Position numbers and translations under genes: made by a program
The notes under the pieces: generated by a model
What the model saw: the letters and a program-made list of their open reading frames with translations, nothing else
Database searches by the model: none
What the model was told of the DNA's origin: nothing
Origin: Patiria miniata
Lineage: Eukaryota > Echinodermata > Asteroidea > Valvatida > Asterinidae
NCBI RefSeq assembly: GCF_015706575.1
Contig: NW_024037067.1
Location: forward strand, 3,472,884-3,536,883
Length of the DNA stretch: 64,000 nucleotides
Direction: 5' to 3'
Shown here: positions 1 through 11,300 of the stretch, piece by piece
How the letters are laid out: each line of letters begins with the position of its first letter
How positions within the stretch are numbered: the stretch's first letter is position 1

Positions 1-2869
1 TATGACTACTTTTTTTCTGCAATAATTTGGTATTTATTCAACGCTTATTTACTTTTAACTGTAACACTACAATAGGCTATGCAATATGGACATTCCAAAT
101 GAAAATATATCCCATTCGTAAACACACAGAGACCAAAAGTTTTAAGTGAAGTTTGTTACATTTTATAAACCATTATCCTGTTTTAAACAACACAACACTT
201 TGGTGGCTTATCACAATGTGTAAGCATATCTATTTCCCATAATCCCAGATAATTGTAATGACAAGGACCTTGGAATAATGTGATACATTGTACCCTCAAA
301 TTGTAGCACGGTCTATATAAAATCATGGTTGGAGACGTATGCATATAAACTGTGTGGTCACAATGATACTTATAGTGATGGTATTTTAACACAACTGTGG
401 TATTTTGTGGTGCCAAACAGCCGAGTCCAAAACTGCTAGTTCAAGGTTGTGGCCTTGAGGCCGGCTCATGCGAATGCGAACTTGACGTCACAAACCATTC
501 GCTGCAAAATTCGCTGGAGTTCAAATGTGTTCAATTTTTGCGAATTCGCAGCGCGAATTCTTGCCCAGACATAAAAAATTTGCATTTGCGTTCACATTCG
601 CACCGAGAATGAACCGGCCTTTATGGTATAAATTCCTTATTTTGCTTACTGGAATGGGACGGTCTGGTACCCGAGGTCGTGTTCTCACTAACCCATTCTT
701 ATCCCATCCATCACATGTTCTCAACACCTGAACTGTTTGCTGCGTGTCTGTATCATGGAATACAAATATTGATGAAGTAAATACAGAACTGTGGTTCAGT
801 TATCCCAGCATTAGCAGAGACGTTGTGCCAATATTTGCTGTGGAGCAGTGACACCCCAGCAATCCATCCACTGAAGATGAAGTGCGCCCTCGTTCATTTG
901 TGAAGAGCACTTCATTGGTTCAGTGGTTGCTAGGCTATGCATGGGACCACTGCACATCAGCATTGGTTGAACACAAATAATAAATGGAAGAAATACTATT
1001 GAAATTGTAGTCAATGCAATGTAGATTTGAGGGAAATGCAGTAATTTCGCAGTGGGTATCTGTACCTGAACCTAGGCAGGATTTATGACACACAGAAATT
1101 TGTTTAAAAATAAGAAAACTTTTTTAAAGTTTTACACTTTTTAATTTGTATCATGCTTGTCCTGGAATATATTTGGATGGTTTCAAAACCTAAGAACACA
1201 TTCATTCTTTTCTTAAAAATGCTTGTGGAAAATGAAATCTTTTTTGTTTGTGTATATTTCCAAGGTTTTTTACTCTATGCATCGTATCATGCAGATACAT
1301 TTGTACATATTTGTATGTATATATTTTCTTAATGCATTCTTTATTGTGTCTGAATAAAGTATTTGAAAAGTTCAAATTTATGAATTATTTTACGTACTAT
1401 ATGGATTCTGTGCGCATGTTTGGCTTGAAAGCCTTAATTTAGATTTGAAGTAATATTTGGTACATCTTATAGATTGAACATCATGTCGAATTTGTCTTGA
1501 GCTTGGGAACGTGAGTAACATACAAAATATGTTTTAAGTAGCGGGGGCGGGGGGGGGGGTGGTAGAGGATGGGGGGGCCGAGTACCCAAAAAATTCTTAA
1601 ATTTGTTTGACTGGAAAATTGGAAAAGGTGGGCTAGGGTGTAAGGTAGAAGGTACCTTCTGAAATTGGGATAAGGACCAGTTCTATACAGGATTTTTGGC
1701 CCCTTTTAATTGATGGTAGTTCCCACTGTACTGTGAAGATTGTTATTATTCACATAAAAATAATTATATGCCTCAATTTGTTTTCTTCCCCTTTCATTTT
1801 CAGACTTTGTCAAACAATTTAAAATTAACACAGGAATTTACAGTGAAAAGCAATACACAAAAATTGTGATTAAAATTATAAATGACAATTTAAAAAAACT
1901 GACCCATCCCCTCCAAATTTAAAAACAAAATCCTACACAAAAAAATACATTTTTAGATTTTGCACATTAGTCCATAAAAACTTTTCCAAAACGTTCTGAC
2001 GTTCGAGACTACCGAACAAGACATTTGTTTGTAATACCCTTACCCTTAATTAGAGGATTGTATTTATGCAGCTAAACTCCAAAATAATTTACTTACATTA
2101 CACAACGCAGTTGATGTGAAATCGCACCGATGCGGTTCTACTGTCATGACAGGCTAGGTTTTCCACGAATTTAGCTTCACAAATTCCTCAAAAATGCCCT
2201 ACAACGTCACGAACTGTCTCCTAAACTTCACTTCATCATGTCAGTTTGTTTGCTCCACATCTGCAGCTCAAAATTCACTACAAAATATCAAATAAAGCTC
2301 CACAAAACACAATAAAATAGACAGTGTTCAACAACACATTGTTTCAACTCGTGCAAAGTTCCCAAATTGCACTTACTCGAATTTCGCGCCTAATGCGCAG
2401 GTACGGTGCATAAGCCACGCCCACAAACCGTAAAACAGGTTAATTAATATTCACGAAAATTACCGTGCTGGACGAAGTTTTGCATCATGTGATTATCTCT
2501 AAATATTTTTAAACAGTTAATTACCGTTTGTATTTACGTTTAAAACAAGGTCAAAAATATGATCTAACTGAATACAGTGCTATTAAAATCAACAATATTA
2601 CATGTAATATTCATGAGGAATTTCTGGACTCGATGTCGCTAGCTATAGCAGACGACAGCATCACAAAAAGGGCAGTAAAAAGTATCATCCGCTAAACTAA
2701 TCTACCACAAACATGCTGGAGTTTAAACAAAATAGGAACTACGTTTTGTCATAAAAATAAGTTTCTGGGTGTTTAGATGCTGTAAAACTTTAGGCCAATC
2801 CCAACTTTTTTTTGATAAAAAGTAAACATTACGCCAACTGTTAGTGCGCCCTCTTTTGTCCACAGGTGT
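1..2869. other. Left-edge intergenic region, no gene recognised
   Basis: I see no exon with a convincing protein family match or splice context here. An AATAAA at 1353-1358 (+) could be the poly(A) signal of a gene running in from the left, which would make the preceding sequence a 3' UTR; this is weak. A TTTATT near 34-39 would be a poly(A) signal on the - strand. A G-rich run lies at about 1541-1580 and may form a quadruplex. The stretch 2390-2430 holds CpGs and a 'gccacgccc' box that recurs at about 43070. Confidence 0.5.
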
Positions 2870-3038
2870 CTTAATCAAATATGGCGGCGCCCATGTTAAA
2901 TAACTTGATTACTCAATGACAATATTATTTACAATTACATCAGTCATCATACCTTAAGTTTAACGACAGTTTCCTTGCTGTATAATTAAACGTTATCTCA
3001 TACCTTTGATCTGTCAAAATCCAGTCGTGCTGACGCAG
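2870..3038 (+). promoter_or_regulatory. Probable COQ7 promoter and noncoding first exon
   Basis: The sequence ATGGCGGCG at 2881-2889 matches a YY1 core motif of the kind often found at metazoan transcription starts. A strong donor (CAG then GTAAGTG) follows at 3039, and an acceptor ending CAG at 3585 lies just before the COQ7 ATG, so a 547-bp 5' UTR intron (3039-3585) is likely. The YY1 box overlaps a 12-codon upstream ORF (2881-2919) that would be translated if transcription starts before it. The start site itself is inferred, not seen. Confidence 0.45.
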
Positions 3039-3599
3039 GTAAGTGAAACAGTGCATTGGCATGATTGGAAAGATGAAATTTGAAAATTGAAATCAACTTT
3101 ATCATGTTTATCAAGTTTAACAAAAAAAGTCAAAGATCGCAAACAAGTTAACATGAACTGACAATCACAATGACATCCGGGCCGATGATCCGGGATTTTT
3201 TTTAGGAAAGAATACTGCTTCCTGACGCTCTTTTTTTCATCATATATTAAAAAAAAATACTATAATCTCAAAATTGAGGGTCGGTTATTTGCAAAAATGT
3301 TGAAAAAACATGAATTTGGGACTGAGAAACATTTCTAATTTTGTTAGCAAATACTTTGCTAGAATATGCACTCAACTCTCCATAGACTTTGTACACAACC
3401 TGAACAGATACTTTTTACTAAATTCTCTCCGTTGAATGGTAACTCATAGCTAGCAACCGATGAAAACTGGTGTGCAAATGAATAGATGTTTTCATCGGAT
3501 GACTTTATGTTTGTTGGCATTGCTTCCAATAATTAATTTTTAAAAATTGTTTTGCCATTTTGATTTCATTTTATTCCTGAAGCAGCATCCTCTGTGATC

Positions 3600-5491
3600 A
3601 TGCAAGCTTCCCAAGTCCGCTCACTGACCTGTCTCGTCTGCCGCACCCATCATCGTGCGGTACAAACTACCAGACAGTCTCCCATCATACGCCATGCAAG
3701 CTCAGAGGCGAGCCGTCAAGCTATGATTGATAAGATCATCCGTGTGGATCATGCAGGGGAAGTCGGCGCTGATAGGATCTATGCTGGGCAAATGGCAGTG
3801 CTCGGCAAAACATCCGTAGGTCCCATTATTCAGGTAAACTAGAAAACTGTTCACCCTCCAAAAAACTAAGATTAGTAAGAAGGCAGTGGATATTCTGCAG
3901 GCGGCATTTTTTAATTTTTTTATAAATGTTAGTTTGCCGAAGGTCACCTTTGATTCCTCCGGCAAACTAGCATTTACTGAAAGAAAGCTGACGCAGCCAA
4001 TATGACAGAACTTTATATCAGTCATTCAGAGAAAGACTCTGTGAAAATAACATTTACTAAAAGAAAATGGTTGCTGGCAAAGTATCCACTGGCAACTAAG
4101 AATGCCAGGGCAGCGTTTACCACTTTGTAAAAGGTGCTCAGCAATTGTTCTCTTTTACAAAGAAAATTCAGTGTTTCATACTTGCTTCCCTGTGTTGAGA
4201 AACATGCAAAACAATTGTCCATTAATTCTGTAACCAATAGAACAATTCAAAATTATTGCGAAGAGAAGCCCGAGTGTGTTGAACCATGCAAGTTTAAAGT
4301 CTCTATTCAGATGCTGTATTGTAAATTTACCTCAATAGCCCTTTCTCTAAGGAACTGAGTTGTATCTTGTTGCAGGAAATGTGGGATCAAGAGAAGCACC
4401 ACAGGGCGACATTTGAGAGGTTGATTCCAGAACACAGGGTCCGACCGACAGCGTTACTTCCTATATGGAATATTGCAGGCTTTGCATTAGGTAAATTTAA
4501 TACTTTCCATCAGCTGTGACACGACTGTTCCTCTAATCTAAGAAAGAGGAGAATTGCTGCCCATGAGAGGAGTGTACTCAGTGATGCACAAGTGTTCTCA
4601 CTTGTTGATGTGAAGGGACAGATGCTAAACATACTGTCCAACTTACACAAAAATCTTCAGACATCTTTGGGTTTTAAAGTTTCTGTAACTTGTCTTCTGG
4701 CTATCCAGCTTTAAAATTGTAAGCAAACAGTTGTCTCTTATTCCAATCATATTTATTTCTATCTTTCCATGTGTTTCATCCAGGTGCTGGTACAGCATTG
4801 TTAGGGAAGGAGGGTGCAATGGCATGTACAGTGGCTGTAGAAGAGTCTATAGGAGGACATTACAACAGGTAAATCTTATCTTGAGGAAACAGAGCTCCAA
4901 TGCTTAAGTTAAATAGAATATTGGCTGTCAACATTATTTTAGTTTCATATCAGCAGGTTTTTACAAAAAGAAATTAAGAAACCTGAGGCATTGTTCAGGT
5001 TCACGAATGCTCCTTGGATTTATCAATTTTCCTTCCTTTTTCAGGACTTGTCTCTTATTTGTTCGGTGAAGATTAGATAATCGTGTCCCATTTTACTGAT
5101 TTTCAGTCAAATCAGGGAACTTCTTGAGGACGATCCAGAGAAACATGCAGAGCTGCTCAAGATCATTAAGCAATTCAGAGATGAGGAGTTGGAACATCTA
5201 GACACTGGGCTGGAGCATGATGCTGAGCAGGTGAGACTGTCGGTTGGGTGTGGTCAGGGCGTGGTCAAGGGGTGTGTGGCCTTAGTGGGGAGGGGTGTGG
5301 TCCGGGTGGGGCAGGGGATGGTACATTGTCAGCGGGCAATGAACAATGTCTTTTTATGTTCCGTGAATTGAAAACTTTGTAACGGCTGGTTATTCTTGAT
5401 GTGATTCATTCAGGCACCGATGTACTCGGCACTCTCCACAGTAATCAAAACCGGATGCTCTGCTGCTATATGGCTATCGGAGAGGATATGA
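3600..5491 (+). CDS. COQ7: 5-demethoxyubiquinone hydroxylase, mitochondrial (COQ7/CLK-1), 5 exons
   Basis: Exons by splice signal and phase: 3600-3833, 4376-4490, 4784-4868, 5107-5230, 5414-5491; total 636 nt, 211 aa (human about 217). COQ7 is a di-iron enzyme of the inner mitochondrial membrane that hydroxylates demethoxyubiquinol in the penultimate step of ubiquinone synthesis, in complex with COQ9. The first ~38 residues are Arg/Ser/His-rich with no acid until about residue 36, as in a mitochondrial targeting peptide. All six expected metal ligands are present: Glu54 (VDHAGE), Glu84 and His87 (DQEKHH), Glu136 (AVEES), Glu172 and His175 (EELEH). The C-terminus WLSERI matches the family end. 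ATG 3600 is the first in-frame ATG. It converges with the cytohesin gene. AATAAA at 5828-5833 is a candidate poly(A) signal. Identification is firm. Confidence 0.96.
3924..3975. repeat. Short inverted repeat in COQ7 intron 1
   Basis: Arms 3924-3939 and 3960-3975 are complementary over 16 bp with one mismatch, around a 20-bp loop. Related pieces ('agtaaatg', 'aagaaaa') recur within the next 100 bp, so this may be a remnant of a small MITE. No coding content. Confidence 0.55.
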
Positions 5492-8396
5492 AGATGACAT
5501 CATGGAGTGGGCGCCCTCTATTGACTGCACCTGTTAAACTGGCAGGCACATAATCCAGATAATGAACACCAATTGAGATTTAAGCATAACATTATGGACA
5601 TAGTGTCCTACGTGCATAGATAGTTTAGGGGATTTTCCCTGGATAGGATTGGACACTCCCTGTTGTGGTCACTATGAAAACAACACAACAACATGCAAGC
5701 GATTTTTGTTTATTTATGTACAGTTCATGTTTTATTTATGTCTTTTTTTTCATTAAAAAATTTGATCAGTGTACATTGTGTTCACCAGCAGGCTCATAAC
5801 AAAGATTGGAGTAGAAAGCATTTTGCAAATAAACTTGGACTTGTACCAACTGAATGATGTGTATTATGAGTTACTGACTAAAAGACTTCATCTTAAAGAA
5901 TATTTTGGTCAAATAATCTGTAGTATCACAAGCAGTGTAAGTTTTCAATCGGGGGATTTAAATTCATGAATTAGCCTAAATCTCCAATTTAATTTGTTCC
6001 AAGAAGAATTTAAAAAAAATTAATAAATTTGTTGGTAAATGTGAAGTCACCATAAGGTTAAGCACCATGATTGATGGTTGTTTTTTTTTAGGAATATGAC
6101 AAAAAAGTTTGGAGGCTCCATTAAAATAATCTTTTGTGAACACGGCTTATGGCATTTTACAATCTGCGATCTTATATCAATTTTTATAACATACAAAATC
6201 ATTTGTTTTTATATTCAATTAAACTTCTACATAGTGGCCAACTTGGCAGATTACACAGTACAATACAAATGTCACAGTGACAAAGACTTTTGTTACTTTG
6301 ATCGGAAATCTTCAAAATGGAAAACAAAAAAAAGGTTTTTAAAAACAAAAGAACTTGGCATACGACAAAGTCAACTCTAATTTGAATTTCCAAGCATAAC
6401 CCTGCGGTTGGATAATGAAATACAGAACAGGTCTGCTGCCTACTGACAAACAACAATGCAATTCAGTTCAACTCGTCATGCCAAGATTCTTCTTTGTCGT
6501 TAATAACTAATACTGCACTGAAAATAAGTAGTATTTATCTTAATTAAATGCGGTGAAAATCTTTACAAAGTAAACAACACTAAATGAAAACAGACTTCTT
6601 GGTCTCATATGTACAATGTACATGTTCTTTTTGGCTGCCTGCAGCCGCCACTTTAAAAGCTTTTGCCATCCCGTGGCTATGCAGTTTTCTTTGTAAATTT
6701 GAAGGGATATACAGTTTTTACGTATACGGTTATAAATGTACTGAGAAACTCTGTTACACCATTTCTCTGGGTGCAGAGAGGAATAACCCCCCCCCCCAAA
6801 AAAAAAGTAGTGGAGTAACAAAAAGGTGAAGTCTGTCATGAGCGAATGTGGCCCATCAGGCCGGCCTTTATCTCCGGTTTCAGTAGCATGAAACGACTGA
6901 GAAAATTTCTACTCCCCCTGGACGGGATGCTAGTCCATCGCAGGTTACTCCCCAGCTTATGCCGGTACCCATTTATACTCCTGGGTGGAGAGAGGCAAGT
7001 GGGGATGAAGTGGCTTGCCCAAGGACACAACATATGACCAGCAGCTGGATTCAAACCCCTGACCCTCTGCTCATGAGTCACGAACCCTAACCACTAGGCC
7101 ACACTCCCCACAAAAAAGTAATGGAACTTTTCAGAAACGTATTTAATTATTCATCCATGTTCCTGAATTTGCTCCAGACTAAAGTCTACAAAAACTATTT
7201 TTCCTTGGGTAATTGAACTCAATACGTTTAAACATTTGTAACAAAACAGATATACATGTCACTATATATTTGTATATCCAATTCAAAGTTCCTCCCCCAA
7301 AAAACAAATTCTGTAACAACAGTTTTAAAGCCTGTTGTCAAGTCTGAGTTGCATAATAAATAATTATAACAAAACCACTTATACAAACTACCTTAATATT
7401 TAAACAGTTATTCAAAAGATGGAATTTAAACAATAATCTTGTATCACATCACAGTCGACGACAAGTGGTGGTTTTAACTTCTTTCACAGCCAATTTGTAC
7501 AATTTGGGTACAAATATTGTACAATAATGCTGATACAACCTTTCAGATGATAACTACAAAATAATACACTTGTGTAATTACCATCCAAATAAATATTCAC
7601 GACATCTAAGAATGTACAGAGCTGATTCGTTGTTGAAAATCACTTAAAGATACATTTTTTATACAAAACAACATAAAACACATTTCTTTTTACTTTTTAG
7701 CTTCCTTGATTTTGGAACACAGCACATCAGCTAATGTTACTTTTTTTTTCAAGTAAAAACCCAAAAAGCCAAGTTTTCGTCCTGACTTTCATGGTGTATT
7801 CACAGTACATCATGGTTAATTAATACAATATATAACAAAATATTTAAAATGCTCTTCTAGTTTTAATGATTTCTTTTTTACAAATTTTGGCAACATATCG
7901 AAAAAGAATTTAGCAAAGAAATGGAAGCTCACATCTGTCAAAATCAGACTTTTTGGTGTAATGACAAAAAGAACCAAAATACCTGCCCCCCCCCCCAAAA
8001 AAAGTGGTTATTTTTATTGATTTATTGACTAGTAATTTTCTCTAAATAATAAGAATAATCCAACATATGTTTTCATCATTTTTAAGTATTTAATTTTTTT
8101 TTATGAAATACACCTATGCTTAAAAAAGGATATATCTTTCATACTTGACTTTTTTTGGCAAAGTCGACTCATAATTCCATTAAAGTTTAGAAATCACATA
8201 CGAAAAGTAAAGTCTTAATCATTTTTTAAACACCTAGTTTGCGTGTGGAATCCACACACATAGGGATGTTGTACTGTATCATTTTCCCATTCATGTTGTG
8301 CTATATGGAAATACTTCTCATCAAGTTTATGGTCTGGATATTTTACATATTTACATGGATGTGCTTAGTCCTGGTCCCACGTTCTGCAGGGGAGTT
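5492..8396. other. Convergent 3' region between COQ7 and cytohesin
   Basis: The COQ7 3' UTR (+) and cytohesin 3' UTR (-) meet here. Candidate poly(A) signals are AATAAA 5828-5833 on + and its complement at 8013-8018 and 8021-8026 on -. A 'gcgccctcta' motif lies at 5511-5520 in the COQ7 3' UTR. Apart from the SINE at 6838-7110 and homopolymer C runs near 6788 and 7986, I see only AT-rich sequence and no exons. Confidence 0.5.
6838..7110 (-). mobile_element. tRNA-derived SINE
   Basis: Read on the - strand from about 7110, the sequence begins with a tRNA-like head: an A-box-like stretch at 7087-7101 (complement of accactaggcca) and a B box at 7047-7057 (GGTTTGAATCC). A body follows that includes TTGTGTCCTTGGGCAAGCC. 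Such tRNA head plus conserved body structures are typical of metazoan SINEs. A diverged relative sharing both head and body lies at 25855-26045 on the + strand. Pseudo-ORFs inside it are not genes. The exact family (for example the MetaSINE superfamily) is unproven. Confidence 0.75.
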
Positions 8397-11300
8397 CTAG
8401 GTGTCCTTCATGTTGGAAGAAGCTTTCTTCTTTCTTGCTGCCAACATATCGTAGAAGGGATCTTTGCTGATACTAGCCCTGGGGTGGAGAAATATACCAA
8501 CAAACAAACAAACAAACACACAGGTGAGAATCGTACCAGAGCAATATTACAGATGAACCTAGGCACCTGACAACTGTACATTCACGAGGCCCCCTTCAAT
8601 GGCAGAAGCATTGTGCATACTATTGTACAAAGCTACTACCCCATGATGGATTATCTGAACAATAGCTAGCACAATGCTTTCACCATTGAAGGGGGCCTTC
8701 GTGTTAAAATTGTTGGCTTGCCGGGATTGGTCTTTGGCAGTGAGTGTTGCAAACAAGGACTATTGAAAAGGAGCCTGTCGCAAAACCAGTGTGGGAATAC
8801 GTTATGCTATGAATTCTTTGTTTTTGAGTCAACCTCATCAACTGTTGACTGTTTAACCCTTACTCTCTGAGGGTAGTTTACTGCATGTCAGTTGGTTATG
8901 CCAATGCCCTCCAGCTGCAGTTTATTGGAGGATACTTTGATGTAGCAGTGAAGGCTCCAATTGGCAGGAGTTGGAGGCCCTGGAGGGTGCCTGATACTGA
9001 CCAGCTGGGGGCACTTGATTGTTATCAGAGGACTCTCATTGTTCTCTGTGGCATGTATTGGAGTGCCTGTCCAGTTACCCTTGAAATGACATGGCAGATA
9101 TTGGAGGGCCATGCAAAAAACATAGGAGATTTTCTTGAGGCACATATTGGCATGCGTTGGAGGGTCTAGTAGGGTAAGGGTTAATCAAGAATACCGATTT
9201 AGGGCTTCAAAAGGAAAACAAGTCGGCAGAGGACTGGAATTGTGGTCCAAAGACCTTGGGTTTGAATCCCGTTGAAGTGACTTACGTGATAGACTTGATC
9301 CAAGCCTCTTTCTCTTCCACCGTGGAGGCGGACATGCGGTAGATGTTGTGCTTGCCTTCTACCACCTTGCCGTCTGCGTCTGTCTTGCAGGCCTTGATGA
9401 TGTCGCGTCCGTCTGCTGCAAAGAGCTCAAAACAGTGCTGTGGAACAAGAAAAAGCCAACAAAAATCAAAATCATTGTGTACGGAAACAAAAGTGTAACG
9501 TTTATTTGATTATTTCTTAAATTACAATTTGGAGAATTATTGACGGAATGAAGAGAATCAAATGTCTACTTACAGGTTTTTTGCTGTCTTCCATTTCCCG
9601 AATTTGTAGATTCTCCAGCGGGATGATGCCACGTGGTTCCTTGTCCTGCGAAAGAAAAGTGTTCCAATATGACGCTGAAAAAGTCGGTCACTTGTTCTAG
9701 AAACTCCAAAAAAGTTTTCTCAAAATTCTGTTCACTTTGTTCCAGGCAAAAAACATTAGTGTAATCCCTTATAATCGGCTCTTGAAACTTTCTTTAAAAC
9801 TTTCACAGTTTTGAGAGGATTATACAGCTCGATGCTGCTGCCCTCACAGGCGCCCATTTATTCCTGTTTGGAGAGTTGTAATTGTGACATAGTATCTTGC
9901 CCCAGGACATATGCACTGCAACCCACTGGCTGAACTGGACCCTGCACTGGACATATCAAGATCTTGAGTTGAGGTACCAGACCACAGCACTTCACACTGA
10001 TAAAATTCTTTGAGAATTTACAGTGTAAAATCAGGACCTACATGTACTTGTGCCATTCACAGTAAGCTACATAAGTTCCAAACACGACCAAAAAAGGTTT
10101 AAAACTTGCAATCAAAGTATGAAATGTCACTTACAGTGGTGTATTCAAAGTAATACAGGCAGTTATCTGTTAGGATGAACCAGCGACGCTTCCAGTTCTT
10201 GTAACGGCCACCTGAAGTTTGAAAAAACGAGAACAACAAACATTTTGGTTGAATAAGTGTTGCCTTTCATTGAAAAATCTGTCACTGGAAAATAGTCATT
10301 GCAAATTATGAATGGTTTCTACAGTAAAAGACATTATTATCTCTACAATGTGTTCTTATGATTGGCTTGTAATAGTTCAACAACAACAAAATGGGAAAAC
10401 CTAATTTGCCTAAGTGTCTATAAGGGCGGACTTAGCTAATCTCAGATTGTTTTAAGACTATCGTAGACACAAAAATGTCATCATAAGACGTCTTTGGAAA
10501 CGCATAAAAATCAAAACAAAAATTATGAGTACATGTACATGTAGTAGGAAAGTTCTGTTTGCTATCAACACCATGTGTCATAGCAATAAGTCACAAGAGT
10601 GAAACCTCAATTTGACGTAAGGCATAAAACATATCTCTCTAGATCTATAAAACATAAAAAGAAATGTTTGGAATTTTGTTGGGACCAAAACTGAAAATAG
10701 TCCCAGTGGTTCAGGAAAGCTTAAGGGACGGAAAACATGATTAACTTTTCTCCCAAAAGTCGACTCAAAAAAGTAAAGAAGGGGAAGAAGACACAAAGTG
10801 GGAGTTGCTCGTAAACTGGAAATGATTAAGACTCATCACATTTCTGGAGGAGGCAATGACGTTGATGGATGTTTCATCCAGTGAATTTCATGTGGTTCGA
10901 TTCCCTGGAGAATTATGCATCATCCCCTCAAAGATGGCGACTCATCCACTGCCGTCCCCGGGGAATAGCGGTTAAGGACATTTCTTTTTAATCTAGATCC
11001 CCACGCTCGACAATATTTTTTTTTTTTCCTTTTTAAAGCTGCAGCTAGACCTTACTCATGTTGAAAGATTTTACTGACGTGCAGATTGCCCTGGACCCGC
11101 TTTGAATGCTAGGTTTTTGGATTGGGGTTGACAGCAGCTGTGCAAATTTACTTTGCGATTGACCCATTCTCCAAGGTTATCAAATTTAGGGAAAGGTCAA
11201 TGTTAATTGGAGGGGCTGGGTGTCTTGTTGAAACCCCACCCCTCCCAACCCCCCTAATTTAAGACCATGATACTGCCCTAGATGCAGTTTTGAAGGTAAA

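Noticed and set aside
8885..9169. 94-codon frame on + and 85-codon frame on -
   Set aside because: Both lie wholly inside the piggyBac-like MITE and resemble no transposase.
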